From: Nocardioides sp.
Lineage (GTDB): Bacteria; Actinomycetota; Actinomycetes; Propionibacteriales; Nocardioidaceae
Length of the DNA: 9,039 bases
Reading direction: 5' to 3'
NCBI GenBank assembly: GCA_029264225.1
Contig: JARICB010000399.1
Location: 1-9,039, forward strand
Below, in pieces: positions 1-5,868 of the stretch (position 1 is its first letter; each line of letters begins with the position of its first letter). The translations under genes were made by a program, and so were the position numbers. The notes under the pieces were generated by a model. The model was not told the DNA's origin, did no database searches, and saw nothing but the letters and a program-made list of their open reading frames with translations.

Positions 1-69
1 ATCTTCACCCGTGCCGCCTACGAGGCTCTCGTGGCCGCCAAGGGCAAGAAGAAGGAGGGCGACAAGTGA
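1..69 (+). CDS. rplD: 50S ribosomal protein L4, C-terminal fragment (cut by window edge)
   Basis: Only the last 22 codons and the TGA are visible. The reading frame enters from base 1 and gives a peptide starting [13 protein letters not shown] and ending in a Lys-rich tail (KGKKKEGDK). The 'IFT+xA' ending matches the C-terminus of actinobacterial L4, which binds 23S rRNA and lines the peptide exit tunnel with L22. The identification rests mainly on position, immediately before rplW in the S10 order. Its stop codon overlaps the GTG start of rplW by four bases (GTGA at 66-69), so the two are probably translationally coupled. The fragment is too short to assess the rest of the protein. Confidence 0.85.
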   Translation: MFTRAAYEALVAAKGKKKEGDK

Positions 70-371
70 GCATCCTGGACAAGGACCACCGCGACATCCT
101 GATCGCGCCGGTCGTCTCCGAGAAGAGCTACAGCCTCCTCGACGCGAACAAATACACCTTCATCGTCCGACCGGATGCCAACAAGACCGAGATCAAGATC
201 GCGGTCGAGAAGGTCTTCAAGGTCAAGGTGACGTCGGTCAACACGCTCAACCGCCAGGGCAAGACGCGGCGTACGCGCACCGGCCTCGGCAAGCGCGCCA
301 ACACCAAGCGCGCCATCGTCAGCCTCGCTGAGGGTCACCGCATCGACATCTTCGGAGGTCCGGTCTCCTGA
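66..371 (+). CDS. rplW: 50S ribosomal protein L23
   Basis: This 101-residue protein has the usual length of L23, which sits at the rim of the peptide exit tunnel and docks trigger factor and the signal recognition particle. The N-terminal motif APVVSEKSY (residues 14-22) is the family hallmark; Glu19 aligns with E. coli Glu18, the known trigger-factor contact. It is followed by a [16 protein letters not shown] helix-strand, the basic internal loop around [13 protein letters not shown], and a C-terminal DIFGGPVS. The start is a GTG sharing four bases with the rplD stop; no ATG near the N-terminus would keep the conserved region. Apart from secY this is the only non-ATG start in the window. A 26-base spacer separates it from rplB. 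Confidence 0.97.
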   Translation: MSILDKDHRDILIAPVVSEKSYSLLDANKYTFIVRPDANKTEIKIAVEKVFKVKVTSVNTLNRQGKTRRTRTGLGKRANTKRAIVSLAEGHRIDIFGGPVS

Positions 372-397
372 CCGGGCTGCACGAATAGGAAACTGAT

Positions 398-1234
398 ATG
401 GCTATCCGCAAGTACAAGCCGACCACCCCGGGCCGTCGTGGCTCCTCGGTGGCCGACTTCGTCGAGATCACTCGGACCACGCCCGAGAAGTCGCTGACGC
501 GTCCGCTGCCCAAGAAGGGCGGCCGCAACAACCAGGGCCGGATCACTACCCGGCACCAGGGTGGCGGTCACAAGCGCGCCTACCGCATCATCGACTTCCG
601 TCGCTACGACAAGGACGGCGTGCCGGCGAAGGTCGCTCACATCGAGTACGACCCCAACCGCACCGCGCGCATCGCGCTCCTGCACTATGCCGACGGCGAG
701 AAGCGCTACATCATCGCGCCGAAGGACCTGACGCAGGGCACGCCGCTCGAGTCCGGCCCCAACGCCGACATCAAGACCGGCAACAACCTGCCGCTTCGCA
801 ACATCCCGGTCGGTACCACCATCCACTGCGTGGAGCTTCGTCCGGGTGGCGGCGCCAAGATGGCCCGCTCGGCCGGCAACTCCGCCCAGCTGGTGGCCCG
901 TGAGGGAAGCCGCGCGACGCTGCGTCTGCCTTCGGGTGAGATGCGCTTCGTCGATGTGCGCTGCCGCGCCACCGTGGGCGAGGTCGGCAACGCCGAGCAG
1001 TCCAACATCAACTGGGGCAAGGCCGGCCGGATGCGCTGGAAGGGCAAGCGCCCGACCGTTCGCGGTGTCGTCATGAACCCGGTCGACCACCCGCACGGTG
1101 GTGGTGAGGGTAAGACCTCCGGTGGTCGTCACCCGGTGTCCCCCTGGGGTCAGCCTGAGGGCCGCACGCGCAAGCGCAAGGCCTCCGACTCCCAGATCAT
1201 CCGTCGCCGCAAGTCCGGCAAGGGTAGGAAGTAA
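398..1234 (+). CDS. rplB: 50S ribosomal protein L2
   Basis: L2 is a universal 23S rRNA-binding protein needed for subunit association and for organising the peptidyl-transferase region. The 278-residue length is normal. The N-terminus ([14 protein letters not shown]) and the RNA-binding block [21 protein letters not shown] are typical. Residues 226-238 ([13 protein letters not shown]) form the near-invariant loop that holds E. coli His229, and the basic tail ends in [10 protein letters not shown]. The start ATG is preceded by AGGAA (387-391) at six bases. It ends with TAA, five bases before rpsS, and its last codons carry the AGGAAG-type ribosome-binding site for rpsS. Nothing unusual is seen. 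Confidence 0.99.
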   Translation: MAIRKYKPTTPGRRGSSVADFVEITRTTPEKSLTRPLPKKGGRNNQGRITTRHQGGGHKRAYRIIDFRRYDKDGVPAKVAHIEYDPNRTARIALLHYADGEKRYIIAPKDLTQGTPLESGPNADIKTGNNLPLRNIPVGTTIHCVELRPGGGAKMARSAGNSAQLVAREGSRATLRLPSGEMRFVDVRCRATVGEVGNAEQSNINWGKAGRMRWKGKRPTVRGVVMNPVDHPHGGGEGKTSGGRHPVSPWGQPEGRTRKRKASDSQIIRRRKSGKGRK

Positions 1235-1239
1235 CCGAC

Positions 1240-1521
1240 ATGCCTCGTAGCCTGAAGAAGGGCCCCTTCGTCGATGACCACCTTCAGAAGAAGGTGGACG
1301 CCGAGAACGACAAGGGCAGCCACAACGTCATCAAGACCTGGTCGCGCCGATCGATGATCGTGCCCGACATGATCGGTCACACCATCGCGGTGCACGACGG
1401 CCGCAAGCACGTACCGGTGTTCGTGACCGACTCGATGGTTGGCCACAAGCTCGGTGAGTTTGCGCCGACCCGCACCTACAAGGGTCACGTCAAGGAAGAC
1501 CGGAAGGGACGCCGTCGATGA
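1240..1521 (+). CDS. rpsS: 30S ribosomal protein S19
   Basis: S19 lies in the 30S head, forms a complex with S13 and contacts the A-site tRNA and the central intersubunit bridge. The 93 residues are the standard length. The N-terminus is [12 protein letters not shown], the core is [21 protein letters not shown] (residues 34-54), and the C-terminal signature [18 protein letters not shown] covers residues 66-83 before a basic tail ending GRRR. The start is fixed by the conserved [10 protein letters not shown]. Its TGA overlaps the rplV ATG (ATGA at 1518-1521), which suggests coupled translation of the two genes. Confidence 0.99.
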   Translation: MPRSLKKGPFVDDHLQKKVDAENDKGSHNVIKTWSRRSMIVPDMIGHTIAVHDGRKHVPVFVTDSMVGHKLGEFAPTRTYKGHVKEDRKGRRR

Positions 1522-1949
1522 GTACCACCGAGCGCCGGCGCACCAGCGCCCGCCGCGAGAACCTGCTGGGTGACCAGCCCGGTGCCTTCGCGAGCGCCCG
1601 CTACGTGCGGATCACCCCCATGAAGGCTCGCCGTGTCGTGAACATGGTTCGCGGTCTTCCCGTCGACGAAGCCCTTGCGCTGCTGCAGTTCGCGCCGCAG
1701 GCCGCCTCCGAGACCGTCTACAAGGTGCTGGAGAGCGCCGTCGCGAACGCCGAGACGACCGAGGGCCTGCCCACTGGCGACCTCGTGGTGTCGGTCGCGA
1801 TGGTCGACGAGGGCCCGACGATGAAGCGTTGGCGTCCGCGTGCGCAGGGTCGTGCGACCCGCATCAACAAGCGCACCAGCCACATCACGCTCGTGGTGCA
1901 GCCGGCCGACGCCGTCGCTGCTGCCAAGAACAATGGAAAGGGTGCCTGA
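1518..1949 (+). CDS. rplV: 50S ribosomal protein L22
   Basis: L22 is an early 23S rRNA-binding assembly protein. Its long beta-hairpin, with L4, forms the tunnel constriction near the macrolide site. The family core begins at [15 protein letters not shown] (residues 27-41). The hairpin spans about residues 99-122 ([19 protein letters not shown] and onward), with no deletion of the kind known to give macrolide resistance in other bacteria. At 143 residues it is longer than E. coli L22 (110): a basic N-terminal extension of about 25 residues ([14 protein letters not shown]) and a short Ala-rich tail account for the difference, as is common in actinobacteria. The AAGGGA ribosome-binding site is at 1504-1509. 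Its stop shares one base with the rpsC start (TGATG). Confidence 0.98.
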   Translation: MSTTERRRTSARRENLLGDQPGAFASARYVRITPMKARRVVNMVRGLPVDEALALLQFAPQAASETVYKVLESAVANAETTEGLPTGDLVVSVAMVDEGPTMKRWRPRAQGRATRINKRTSHITLVVQPADAVAAAKNNGKGA

Positions 1950-2785
1950 TGGGCCAGAAGATCAACCCGAATGGCTTCCGCCTGGGCATCTCTACCGACC
2001 ACAAGAGCCGTTGGTACGCCGACAAGCTCTACAAGGCCTACGTCGGTGAAGACGTGGCCATCCGCCGGTTGCTCTCCAAGGGCATGGAGCGGGCCGGTAT
2101 CTCCAAGGTCGAGATCGAGCGCACCCGCGACCGGGTCCGCGTCGACATCCACACTGCGCGCCCGGGCATCGTCATCGGCCGCCGCGGCGCCGAGGCCGAC
2201 CGCATCCGTGGCGAGCTGGAGAAGCTGACCGGTAAGCAGGTCCAGCTGAACATCCTCGAGGTCAAGAACCCCGAGATCGACGCTCAGCTCGTCGCCCAGG
2301 GAGTTGCCGAGCAGCTCTCCGGTCGCGTGCAGTTCCGTCGGGCGATGAAGAAGGCCATGCAGACCTCGATGCGCTCCGGTGCCAAGGGCATCCGGATCCA
2401 GTGCTCGGGTCGTCTCAACGGCGCCGAGATGTCGCGCACCGAGTTCTACCGTGAGGGCCGCGTTCCGCTCCACACGCTGCGGGCCGACATCGACTACGGC
2501 TTCTACGAGGCCAAGACGACCTTCGGTCGCATCGGTGTCAAGGTCTGGATCTACAAGGGTGAGGTTGCTGGCACGCGTGCCGAGCGCCAGGCGCAGGCTG
2601 CTGCTCGCGCCGGTGCCCCCGGTCGCGGCGGCGCAGCCCGTCCCGCCCGCGGTGGCGAGCGCCCCAGCCGTGGCACGCGTACCGACCGCCCGACCCGCAC
2701 CGACGCGCCCGCCGAGGCCGCTGCTCCCGCAGCGACCGAGGCTCCGGCGGCCGAGGTTGCGACCACGACCGGACAGGAGGGCTAA
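1949..2785 (+). CDS. rpsC: 30S ribosomal protein S3 with Ala/Pro/Arg-rich C-terminal tail
   Basis: S3 sits at the mRNA entry site of the 30S subunit. The protein is 278 residues, versus 233 in E. coli. The start is the ATG giving [16 protein letters not shown], the conserved N-terminus; the open frame extends 40 codons further upstream, but that part lies inside rplV and has no family similarity. A KH domain carries its GxxG loop at residues 77-80 (GRRG). The C-terminal S3 domain follows ([31 protein letters not shown]), ending around KVWIYKGEV (about residue 206). Residues 207-278 are a low-complexity tail, first basic and Gly/Arg-rich, then acidic and Ala/Pro/Thr-rich. Such tails occur in other actinobacterial S3 proteins and their role is unknown. 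The site AAAGGG (1937-1942) lies six bases before the start. Confidence 0.98.
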   Translation: MGQKINPNGFRLGISTDHKSRWYADKLYKAYVGEDVAIRRLLSKGMERAGISKVEIERTRDRVRVDIHTARPGIVIGRRGAEADRIRGELEKLTGKQVQLNILEVKNPEIDAQLVAQGVAEQLSGRVQFRRAMKKAMQTSMRSGAKGIRIQCSGRLNGAEMSRTEFYREGRVPLHTLRADIDYGFYEAKTTFGRIGVKVWIYKGEVAGTRAERQAQAAARAGAPGRGGAARPARGGERPSRGTRTDRPTRTDAPAEAAAPAATEAPAAEVATTTGQEG

Positions 2786-2789
2786 CACC

Positions 2790-3209
2790 ATGTTGATGCC
2801 CCGTCGTGTCAAGCACCGCAAGCAGCACCACCCCAAGCGAACGGGTGCGGCCAAGGGCGGCACCACGCTCGCCTTCGGCGACTTCGGCGTCCAGGCGGTC
2901 GAGGGTCACTATGTGACCAACCGACAGATCGAGTCGGCTCGTATCGCCATGACCCGCTACATCAAGCGTGGCGGAAAGGTCTGGATCAACATCTACCCGG
3001 ACCGTCCCCTCACCAAGAAGCCTGCCGAGACCCGCATGGGTTCCGGTAAGGGTTCGCCCGAGTGGTGGGTCGCCAACGTCAAGCCCGGCCGTGTCATGTT
3101 CGAACTTTCCGGCGTCGACGAAGCGACTGCTCGTGAGGCCATGCGCCGCGCGATGCACAAGCTTCCGATGAAGTGCCGGTTTATTTCCCGCGAGGCAGGT
3201 GAATTCTGA
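2790..3209 (+). CDS. rplP: 50S ribosomal protein L16
   Basis: L16 is a late-assembling large-subunit protein next to the A-site tRNA elbow and is required for peptidyl-transferase activity. The 139 residues are standard. The N-terminus [17 protein letters not shown] is the actinobacterial form. The family signature [14 protein letters not shown] begins at residue 82, and Arg82 aligns with E. coli Arg81, the residue hydroxylated there. The C-terminal helix region reads [17 protein letters not shown] strong AGGAGG (2775-2780) precedes the ATG by nine bases, although the gap to rpsC is only four. A second in-frame ATG at codon 3 is closer to the site but would lose the conserved MLxPRR start. 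The stop overlaps rpmC by one base (TGATG). Confidence 0.98.
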   Translation: MLMPRRVKHRKQHHPKRTGAAKGGTTLAFGDFGVQAVEGHYVTNRQIESARIAMTRYIKRGGKVWINIYPDRPLTKKPAETRMGSGKGSPEWWVANVKPGRVMFELSGVDEATAREAMRRAMHKLPMKCRFISREAGEF

Positions 3210-3457
3210 TGGCAACCAAGCTGAACGCCCACGAGCTCGACGAGCTCAATGCCGTCGACCTCGAGGCCAAGCTCCGCGAGGCCAAGGAGGAGCTTTTCAA
3301 CCTCCGATTCCAGGCGGCCACCGGCCAGCTGGACAGCCACGGCCGACTCCGTACGGTCAAGAAGGACATTGCCCGGATCTACACCGTGGTGCGTGAGCGC
3401 GAGCTCGGCATCCGCAGCACCCCGGGTGCTGACAACACCGAAGAGGCCAGCGCATGA
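3209..3457 (+). CDS. rpmC: 50S ribosomal protein L29
   Basis: L29 is a small helical protein that, with L23, frames the exit-tunnel rim where nascent-chain factors bind. The core is residues 1-67: a first helix ([22 protein letters not shown] in part), the family signature [13 protein letters not shown] (residues 29-41), and the last helix [19 protein letters not shown]. coli L29 has 63 residues; this one has 82 because of an unstructured acidic/Ala-rich tail ([14 protein letters not shown]). The ATG shares one base with the rplP stop, and the ATGA at 3454-3457 links it to rpsQ. Confidence 0.97.
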   Translation: MATKLNAHELDELNAVDLEAKLREAKEELFNLRFQAATGQLDSHGRLRTVKKDIARIYTVVRERELGIRSTPGADNTEEASA

Positions 3458-3738
3458 GCAAGACCACCGAAACCAGCCAGGACGCGCCGCGTAACCAGCG
3501 CAAGGTCCGCGAGGGCCTGGTCGTGAGCGACAAGATGGACAAGACCATCGTCGTCACGGTCGAAGACCGCGTCAAGCACGCCCTGTACGGCAAGGTCCTG
3601 CGCAAGACCTCGCGATTGAAGGCGCACGACGAGGAAAACCAGTGCGGTATCGGCGACCGGGTCCGGATCATGGAGACTCGTCCGTTGTCGGCCACCAAGC
3701 GCTGGCGCCTCATCGAGGTCCTCGAAAAGGCCAAGTGA
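3454..3738 (+). CDS. rpsQ: 30S ribosomal protein S17, last gene of the S10 cluster
   Basis: S17 is a primary 16S rRNA-binding protein of OB fold in the 30S body. Of 94 residues, about the first 17 ([17 protein letters not shown]) are a polar extension. The core starts at [20 protein letters not shown] (residues 19-38) and continues through [19 protein letters not shown] and the signature [22 protein letters not shown] (65-86). The start ATG lies four bases inside rpmC, with GAGG at 3443-3446 as ribosome-binding site. It is the last S10-cluster gene in the E. coli arrangement, and here it is followed by the only gap over 100 bases between ribosomal protein genes. A possible 15-codon GTG frame starts at its stop (see 3735). 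Confidence 0.98.
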   Translation: MSKTTETSQDAPRNQRKVREGLVVSDKMDKTIVVTVEDRVKHALYGKVLRKTSRLKAHDEENQCGIGDRVRIMETRPLSATKRWRLIEVLEKAK

Positions 3739-3782
3739 GCCAAGGCCGGTTCGCCGGCCACCTCACACACAGCTTCATCTGA
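3735..3782 (+). CDS. Possible 15-codon micro-ORF overlapping the rpsQ stop
   Basis: A GTG at 3735 overlaps the rpsQ TGA (GTGA at 3735-3738), the same join seen between rplD and rplW. It is preceded by AAAAGG (3725-3730) at four bases and reads through the 3744-3759 hairpin to a TGA at 3780, giving [15 protein letters not shown]. No family is recognised. The only support is the overlap geometry and the purine-rich site; chance is a real explanation. If translated, it would carry ribosomes through the hairpin and could affect how the downstream leader folds. Confidence 0.15.
   Translation: MSQGRFAGHLTHSFI
3744..3759 (+). promoter_or_regulatory. Hairpin with TTCG loop between rpsQ and rplN
   Basis: GGCCGG (3744-3749) and CCGGCC (3754-3759) form a perfect six-base-pair GC stem closed over a TTCG tetraloop, five bases after the rpsQ stop. 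UUCG is a very stable tetraloop class, although the usual closing pair is C-G and here it is G-C. No run of T follows (ACCTCACACAC), so it does not look like an intrinsic terminator. It may protect or mark the 3' end of S10 mRNA, or take part in the alternative pairing with 3826-3834. Confidence 0.45.
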
Positions 3783-3802
3783 CCGACATCAGTTCGGCCA
3801 GG

Positions 3803-3826
3803 CTCGCGGTCCGTTGAGATCGCGAG
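3803..3826 (+). promoter_or_regulatory. Nine-base-pair hairpin in the rplN (spc) leader
   Basis: CTCGCGGTC (3803-3811) pairs with GATCGCGAG (3818-3826) in a nine-pair stem with one G-U, over the loop CGTTGA. GG at 3801-3802 can add two pairs with CC at 3829-3830 across an AA bulge. It lies about 16 bases before the rplN ribosome-binding site. Separately, GGCCGGTTC (3744-3752) can pair with GAACCGGCT (3826-3834), nine pairs with one G-U, which would break up the upstream TTCG hairpin and trim this stem at 3826. The 115-base gap contains no TA dinucleotide and thus no -10-like box, which favours an RNA-level role over a promoter. Confidence 0.45.
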
Positions 3827-3853
3827 AACCGGCTCGACAACCAGGAGAAATCA

Positions 3854-4222
3854 ATGATCCAGCAGGAGTCGCGACTCAAGGTCGCCGACAACACCGGTGC
3901 AAAGGAGATCCTTTGCATCCGTGTTCTCGGTGGCTCGGGCCGTCGCTACGCCGGCATCGGTGACGTCATCGTCGCCACCGTCAAGGACGCGATCCCCGGT
4001 GGCAACGTCAAGAAGGGCGACGTCGTCAAGGCCGTGGTCGTGCGCACCGCTAAGGAGCGCCGTCGCGTGGACGGTTCCTACATCCGCTTCGACGAAAACG
4101 CAGCAGTCATCCTCAAGAGCGATGGCGAGCCGCGTGGAACCCGCATCTTCGGCCCGGTGGGCCGTGAGCTGCGCGAGAAGCGCTACATGAAGATCATCTC
4201 GCTCGCCCCGGAGGTGTTGTGA
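3854..4222 (+). CDS. rplN: 50S ribosomal protein L14, first gene of the spc cluster
   Basis: L14 binds 23S rRNA, contacts L19 and forms an intersubunit bridge with 16S rRNA; the 122 residues are exactly standard. The N-terminus is [19 protein letters not shown], followed by [21 protein letters not shown]. The signature [20 protein letters not shown] leads into DENAAVIL, and the C-terminus is [28 protein letters not shown] (3843-3847) lies six bases before the ATG, one of the best-placed ribosome-binding sites in the window, as expected for a gene not coupled to an upstream one. In E. coli this is the first gene of the spc operon; here a structured leader precedes it. Confidence 0.99.
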   Translation: MIQQESRLKVADNTGAKEILCIRVLGGSGRRYAGIGDVIVATVKDAIPGGNVKKGDVVKAVVVRTAKERRRVDGSYIRFDENAAVILKSDGEPRGTRIFGPVGRELREKRYMKIISLAPEVL

Positions 4223-4225
4223 GAG

Positions 4226-4579
4226 ATGGGTAAGAACACCATGAACATCAAGAAGGGCGACACCGTCAAGGTGATCGCCGGCAAGGACAAGGGCGCTACC
4301 GGCAAGGTCATCTCGGTGCTCCGCGAGGAGCAGCGGGTGATCGTCGAGGGTGTCAACCGTGTCAAGCGGCACACGAAGGCCGTCCAGGGTGGAAACTCCG
4401 GCGGGATCATCACCGCCGAGGCTCCCATCCACGTCAGCAACGTCATGCTGGTCGAGGGTGACGGCGTGACCCGCATGGCCTTCCGTCGCGACGATGTCAC
4501 CAAGCGTCGCGCCGACGGCTCGACGTACTCCGCACAGCGCAGCGTCCGCGTGTCGCGCAAGACCGGGAAGGAGATCTGA
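4226..4579 (+). CDS. rplX: 50S ribosomal protein L24
   Basis: L24 is an assembly-initiating protein at the tunnel exit. A KOW motif occupies residues 10-37 ([20 protein letters not shown] and onward), followed by [12 protein letters not shown] and [11 protein letters not shown], both family-typical; the tail is basic. The 117 residues fit the family. The ATG at 4226 is chosen because GGAGG (4210-4214), inside the end of rplN, lies 11 bases upstream. An alternative ATG five codons later (4241, giving MNIKKGD) matches the shorter N-terminus of some homologues but has only a weak site, so the start is slightly uncertain. The gap to rplN is three bases. Confidence 0.97.
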   Translation: MGKNTMNIKKGDTVKVIAGKDKGATGKVISVLREEQRVIVEGVNRVKRHTKAVQGGNSGGIITAEAPIHVSNVMLVEGDGVTRMAFRRDDVTKRRADGSTYSAQRSVRVSRKTGKEI

Positions 4580-4580
4580 G

Positions 4581-5156
4581 ATGGCTGAGTCCACCCAGAC
4601 CACCGAGTCCACGATCCCGCGCCTGAAGGCCCGCTACCGCGAGGAGATCGTTCCCGCGCTGCAGACCGAGTTCGACATCAAGAACATCATGCAGGTGCCC
4701 GGCCTGACCAAGATCGTGGTCTACATGGGTGTCGGCGAGGCTGCTCGCGACTCGAAGCTGATCGAGGGTGCCATCAAGGACCTCACCGCGATCACCGGTC
4801 AGAAGCCGTCGGTGACCAAGTCGCGCAAGTCGATCGCCCAGTTCAAGTTGCGTGAGGGCATGCCGATCGGTGCGCACGTCACGCTGCGGGGCGACCGCAT
4901 GTGGGAGTTCCTCGACCGGCTGCTGTCGCTGGCTCTGCCCCGCATCCGCGACTTCCGCGGGCTCAGCGCGAAGCAGTTCGATGGCCGTGGCAACTACACC
5001 TTCGGTCTGACCGAGCAGGTCATGTTCCACGAGATCGACCAGGACAAGATCGACCGCTCGCGCGGTATGGACATCACGGTCGTCACGACGGCAAACAACG
5101 ACGACGAGGGTCGCGCCCTGCTCAAGCAGCTCGGCTTCCCGTTCAAGGAGAACTGA
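4581..5156 (+). CDS. rplE: 50S ribosomal protein L5
   Basis: L5 binds 5S rRNA and contacts P-site tRNA and S13 in the central protuberance. The 191 residues include [28 protein letters not shown] in the N-terminal region, a [26 protein letters not shown] stretch, and the signature [20 protein letters not shown] (111-130) followed by [11 protein letters not shown]. The C-terminus is LLKQLGFPF. An upstream in-frame extension to 4494 lies inside rplX and is rejected: AAGGAG (4568-4573), seven bases before the ATG at 4581, and the short actinobacterial N-terminus decide the start. In E. coli the mRNA around this gene's start is the S8 repression site; no equivalent was recognised by eye here. Confidence 0.98.
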   Translation: MAESTQTTESTIPRLKARYREEIVPALQTEFDIKNIMQVPGLTKIVVYMGVGEAARDSKLIEGAIKDLTAITGQKPSVTKSRKSIAQFKLREGMPIGAHVTLRGDRMWEFLDRLLSLALPRIRDFRGLSAKQFDGRGNYTFGLTEQVMFHEIDQDKIDRSRGMDITVVTTANNDDEGRALLKQLGFPFKEN

Positions 5157-5157
5157 G

Positions 5158-5343
5158 ATGGCGAAGACTTCGCTCAAGGTCAAGGCCGCTCGCAAGCCCA
5201 AGTTTGCGGTTCGCGGCTACACCCGCTGCCAGCGGTGCGGTCGACCCAAGTCGGTCTACCGCAAGTTCGGTCTGTGCCGTATCTGCCTTCGTGAGATGGC
5301 GCACCGCGGCGAGTTGCCCGGCGTGACCAAGTCCTCCTGGTAA
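5158..5343 (+). CDS. rpsZ: 30S ribosomal protein S14, zinc-binding (type Z, C+)
   Basis: S14 is a 30S-head protein. At 61 residues this is the short C+ form: Cys24-x2-Cys27 and Cys40-x2-Cys43 form a zinc ribbon within [26 protein letters not shown], and it ends [11 protein letters not shown]. The long zinc-free form, about 100 residues, lacks these cysteines. Many actinobacteria carry a second, zinc-free copy elsewhere that is expressed under zinc starvation via Zur; whether this genome has one cannot be seen. AAGGAG (5145-5150) lies seven bases upstream, and one base separates the gene from the rplE stop. The stop is TAA after Trp61, in an 11-mer repeated at the end of rpsH. The symbol rpsN is also used for this gene. 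Confidence 0.97.
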   Translation: MAKTSLKVKAARKPKFAVRGYTRCQRCGRPKSVYRKFGLCRICLREMAHRGELPGVTKSSW

Positions 5344-5387
5344 TCCGAACTCCCCATCACTTCAAACGATCGCTGTAGGTCGCTCTG

Positions 5388-5399
5388 AGATGCAGATGC
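5388..5399 (+). repeat. Tandem hexamer AGATGC x2 in the rpsH leader
   Basis: AGATGC is repeated head to tail at 5388-5393 and 5394-5399. Each copy holds an in-frame ATG (5390 and 5396) of the possible leader ORF. It is probably a small slippage duplication, but its location at the start of that frame is worth noting. Confidence 0.6.
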
Positions 5400-5434
5400 G
5401 AAACCACGGTGGAGAAAGGGCCTCACGGCCATGA
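5390..5434 (+). CDS. Possible 14-codon leader ORF coupled to rpsH
   Basis: An ATG at 5390 opens a frame of 14 codons, [14 protein letters not shown], whose TGA (5432-5434) overlaps the rpsH ATG in an ATGA join at 5431-5434. This is the same geometry used by rpsS/rplV and rpmC/rpsQ. A modest AGG (5377-5379) lies about ten bases upstream, and a second in-frame ATG lies at 5396. The rpsH ribosome-binding site falls inside the frame. The peptide matches no family. Overlap geometry and presence in an 87-base gap of an otherwise compact operon support it; its short length makes chance quite possible. Confidence 0.25.
   Translation: MQMRNHGGERASRP
5419..5430 (+). promoter_or_regulatory. Small hairpin directly against the rpsH start codon
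   Basis: GGCC (5419-5422) and GGCC (5427-5430) can pair over a TCAC loop, ending at the base before the rpsH ATG and starting inside the purine-rich ribosome-binding site (GGAGAAAGGG, 5411-5420). Four GC pairs are marginal. If formed, the stem would bury part of the site or pull it closer to the start. A weaker five-pair stem, CGATC/GGTCG, lies upstream at 5367-5382. Confidence 0.3.
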
Positions 5435-5838
5435 CGATGACTGACCCGATCGCAGACATGCTTACGCGTCTGCGAAACGCCAACTCGGCGTACCACGACG
5501 AGGTGTCGATGCCCTTCAGCAAGATGAAGGCCGGCCTCGCCGAAATCCTCCGTCAGGAGGGTTACATTGCGTCCTTCGACGTGAAGGAGCCGACCGAGGA
5601 TGAGGTCGGCCAAACGCTGACCCTTATCCTGAAGTACGGCCGTAACCGCCAGCGTGCCCTCGCTGGAGTGCGTCGCATCAGCAAGCCTGGCCTGCGGGTC
5701 TACGCCAAGAGCACGGGGCTTCCCCGCGTACTCGGTGGGCTTGGTGTCGCGATCATCTCGACCAGCCAGGGCCTCCTGACCGACCGACAGGCATACCAGA
5801 AGGGCGTAGGCGGAGAAGTCCTCGCCTACGTCTGGTAA
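5431..5838 (+). CDS. rpsH: 30S ribosomal protein S8
   Basis: S8 binds the central domain of 16S rRNA (helix 21 region) and is the translational repressor of the spc operon in E. coli. The 135 residues are standard. The N-terminus [18 protein letters not shown] is family-typical; an ATG two codons later is possible but the [11 protein letters not shown] start is the usual actinobacterial annotation. The C-terminal half contains [20 protein letters not shown] and the signature [17 protein letters not shown] (residues 105-121), ending [10 protein letters not shown] purine-rich site, GGAGAAAGGG (5411-5420), precedes the start. Unlike its neighbours it has an 87-base leader with a possible micro-ORF and small hairpins, which makes it a candidate point of regulation. 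Confidence 0.99.
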   Translation: MTMTDPIADMLTRLRNANSAYHDEVSMPFSKMKAGLAEILRQEGYIASFDVKEPTEDEVGQTLTLILKYGRNRQRALAGVRRISKPGLRVYAKSTGLPRVLGGLGVAIISTSQGLLTDRQAYQKGVGGEVLAYVW

Positions 5839-5868
5839 TCCGGACAAGACCAGAAGGAGAAACGAAGC

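Noticed and set aside
335..1132. A 265-codon open frame on the - strand opposite rplB
   Set aside because: Same codon-bias shadow: repetitive Val/Asp/Ala/Arg composition, no recognisable fold, and fully opposite rplB.
1829..1948. 40-codon N-terminal extension of rpsC to an upstream ATG
   Set aside because: It lies within rplV in another frame, has no similarity to S3, and the conserved [13 protein letters not shown] start with a good AAAGGG site is at 1949.
1718..2866. A 382-codon open frame on the - strand opposite rplV and rpsC
   Set aside because: High-GC coding DNA with strong third-position G/C bias produces long antisense open frames. The translation is an Ala/Gly/Leu/Asp-rich string with no domain, and it lies opposite certain genes.
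3744..3759. Reading the TTCG hairpin as an intrinsic terminator of S10
   Set aside because: The stem is only six pairs and is followed by ACCTCACACAC rather than T residues, and the downstream gap has no visible promoter for the essential spc genes, so termination here would be hard to reconcile.
4494..4580. 29-codon N-terminal extension of rplE to an upstream start
   Set aside because: It lies within rplX, and AAGGAG plus the normal L5 N-terminus place the start at 4581.
4497..5201. Antisense open frames opposite rplE, rplN/rplX (3851-4612) and rplR/rpsE (6425-7147)
   Set aside because: All mirror the reading frames of confirmed genes with low-complexity translations and no start signals or conserved motifs.
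5375..5381. TGTAGGTC before rpsH as an extended -10 promoter
   Set aside because: The hexamer TAGGTC lacks the final T of TAnnnT and no -35 element is seen; it better serves as a weak ribosome-binding site for the micro-ORF.
5370..5384. TCGCT repeat ten bases apart (5370 and 5380) as an operator
   Set aside because: Five-base repeats are expected by chance in this composition and there is no symmetry or known box.
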